A stretch of DNA of 5,828 nucleotides from Clostridiales bacterium (GTDB lineage: Bacteria; Bacillota; Clostridia; Christensenellales; CAG-138): contig JAISXK010000096.1 in assembly GCA_031270585.1 (NCBI GenBank), positions 1 through 5,828 on the forward strand, read 5' to 3'. The position numbers and the translations under genes are program-made. Shown one piece after another: positions 4,358 to 5,828 of this stretch. Within the stretch, counting starts at the first letter, position 1; each line of letters begins with the position of its first letter. The notes beneath the pieces are model-generated. The model saw only the letters and a program-made list of their open reading frames with translations. It did not search any database and had not been told where the DNA came from.

Positions 4358-5828
4358 ATGCAAAAAATAAAGGCTTTCTTTAGCAGAGTACGCAAATATA
4401 TCAAAGGCGTTTTGAAAAAGGGCGGCGTGCCTGCCGGCGCCCAAGGCGGGGTTGGCGCAAATCGGCCGGGGCGCTGTATGCCGGGAGACGGCACGGGCGA
4501 TACGCGCCTTTTTGGCACGGAAGAACTTCAAAAAATCAAGGCACCCCCCCCTGCCGCCCACGAAAACGAGCCGCTGTTTAAGGAGCGCGTGCGAAGGCGG
4601 CCCTTTATACTCAGCGTGCTGTTTACCTCGCTGCGCTTTGCTATCATAGGCGTGCTGCTTCTGGGGCTGGTGTTTGCCGGCGCCGGCATCGGCATAGCCA
4701 AAGCCTATGTCGATACCTCGCCCGAGATCGACCTTTCGCTGCTGACAAAATCCGACAGAACCTCGTTCATCTACGATAAGGACGGGCAATTGATCACATC
4801 CATAGCCGAGGTGGAATACCGCGACTGGGTGGATATAGAGGATATACCCGAGCGCGTGCGGCACGCGTTTGTGGCGGTGGAGGATATCCGCTTTTACATG
4901 CATACCGGAGTGGACGCGAAACGCCTGTTTTCAGCCGTACTGGAGATTTTGGGCAACTCCAACTCCTCCGGCGGCAGCACCATCACACAGCAGCTTGTAA
5001 AAAACAAAATCCTGACGAACGAGCGCACCTATAAGCGCAAAATACAAGAGGTGTATCTCGCTTTCGAGCTGGAAAAGCAGATAGAGAAAGACGATATTTT
5101 AGAGGCGTACCTGAACGATATCCACCTGGGCGAATCCAACTACGGCGTAAAAACCGCCGCCATGGATTACTTTGGCAAAGAGCTCGACGCGTTGAGCATA
5201 CGCGAATGCGCGCTGCTGGCGGGCCTTACGCAAAACCCCTATTACTATAACCCCCGGCTGAACCGCTACAAGCGCGATGAAAGCCGCTGGGAGGAAACCA
5301 TGAAGCGCACCGACAAGGTGCTGCTCAACATGTATGAGGCCGGCTATATCGATATGCGCGAATACGAGCAGGCACTGAAGGAAGAAGTAAGCATACTGGA
5401 GGTTTCCGAACAGAAGCAGCTTTACGATATGCCGTATTTTGTGGAATACGCCATACGCGACGTGGTTACCCACCTGATAGCGCAGCGGGGTCTTACAGAA
5501 TCCGACCGCAAAAGCGTGGAAACGCAACTGAGAACCGGCGGTTACCACATCTATACCACGGTGGACAGCGACATCCAGCACCGCGTGCAGGAAACGCTTT
5601 CCACCTGGGATAAATACCCCGAGCTTGCGCGGCCCGACGAAAGTGTCAAAACCGAAACCGTAGGCAGCGGCGAAGTGATGGAAACCATACAGCCGCAGGC
5701 TTCCGCCGTCGTGATCGATTACCATACCGGAGAGCTTCGCGCCATTGTCGGCGGGCGCGATACGCCGAAGATCAGAAAGAGCTTTAACCGCGCCTATCAG
5801 GGGTATATGGAACTGGGTTCCGCCATCA
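4358..5828 (+). CDS. Class A penicillin-binding protein (PBP1A-type), 3' end outside the window
   Basis: Bifunctional peptidoglycan synthase of the ponA/mrcA type; 490 residues are visible. An N-terminal cytoplasmic part of about 83 residues is basic and Gly/Pro-rich. A membrane anchor spans about 84-115. The GT51 glycosyltransferase domain, which polymerises lipid II outside the membrane, has VEDIRFYMHTGVD with catalytic E175, GGSTITQQLVKN (205-216) and RKIQEVYLAFELEK with the second glutamate E231. A linker leads to GGYHIYTTVDSDIQ (394-407) and ASAVVIDYHTGELRAIVGG (448-466), the front of the transpeptidase domain. The window stops at ELGSAI: S488 is the expected acylated serine, and its SxxK lysine and the SxN and KTG motifs lie beyond the edge. 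The ATG at 4358 has GGGAG five bases upstream; an in-frame ATG at 4346 overlaps that site. Divergent from the redox operon. Confidence 0.92.
   Translation, partial: MQKIKAFFSRVRKYIKGVLKKGGVPAGAQGGVGANRPGRCMPGDGTGDTRLFGTEELQKIKAPPPAAHENEPLFKERVRRRPFILSVLFTSLRFAIIGVLLLGLVFAGAGIGIAKAYVDTSPEIDLSLLTKSDRTSFIYDKDGQLITSIAEVEYRDWVDIEDIPERVRHAFVAVEDIRFYMHTGVDAKRLFSAVLEILGNSNSSGGSTITQQLVKNKILTNERTYKRKIQEVYLAFELEKQIEKDDILEAYLNDIHLGESNYGVKTAAMDYFGKELDALSIRECALLAGLTQNPYYYNPRLNRYKRDESRWEETMKRTDKVLLNMYEAGYIDMREYEQALKEEVSILEVSEQKQLYDMPYFVEYAIRDVVTHLIAQRGLTESDRKSVETQLRTGGYHIYTTVDSDIQHRVQETLSTWDKYPELARPDESVKTETVGSGEVMETIQPQASAVVIDYHTGELRAIVGGRDTPKIRKSFNRAYQGYMELGSAI

Noticed and set aside
4298..4903. Open minus-strand frame of 201 codons opposite the start of the PBP gene
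   Set aside because: It is antisense to a clear PBP reading frame with membrane anchor and GT51 motifs, has no recognisable domain, and shows His/Gly/Tyr-rich shadow composition.
5099..5725. Open minus-strand frame of 208 codons opposite the PBP glycosyltransferase and linker region
   Set aside because: It is the reverse shadow of a well-supported gene; no family features or ribosome site were found.

Overview
The window is 5.8 kb of fairly GC-rich DNA with six genes and almost no wasted space. It most likely comes from an anaerobic Clostridia-type Firmicute. This rests on the NfnAB pair, the clostridial-style membrane polyferredoxin with its CLEC-type small peptide, strong GGAGG ribosome sites, and a class A penicillin-binding protein. 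The heavy use of ATA for isoleucine despite the GC content is also notable. The genus cannot be told from this sequence alone.

Left part (1-2326, plus strand): nfnA and nfnB form a tight two-gene operon behind a near-consensus promoter at the very start of the window. They encode the two subunits of the NADH-dependent reduced ferredoxin:NADP+ oxidoreductase, a soluble flavin-based bifurcating enzyme that balances NADH, NADPH and ferredoxin.

Middle part (2408-4117, minus strand, convergent with nfnAB): three overlapping genes, in transcription order. They encode a thioredoxin-like lipoprotein of the TlpA/ResA type with a CPPC active site, a 48-residue single-pass peptide ending in a CLEC motif (CD1871A-like), and a membrane-embedded polyferredoxin (NapH/NosR-like) with 20 cysteines. 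The last two genes use GTG and TTG starts and overlap the gene before them, so the three products are probably made together. Predicted topology puts the two thiol motifs and part of the polyferredoxin cysteines outside the membrane and the ferredoxin domain inside. This suggests a route carrying low-potential electrons from the cytoplasm to extracytoplasmic thiols. It is the most interesting system in the window; its function is inferred. A 14-bp stem with no U-tract lies between the two convergent operons.

Right part (4358-5828, plus strand): a class A penicillin-binding protein, divergent from the redox operon. It has a full glycosyltransferase domain, but the window ends at the expected catalytic serine of the transpeptidase domain. 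The 240-bp divergent intergenic region carries candidate promoters in both directions and small inverted repeats. No RNA genes, CRISPR arrays or mobile elements were seen.
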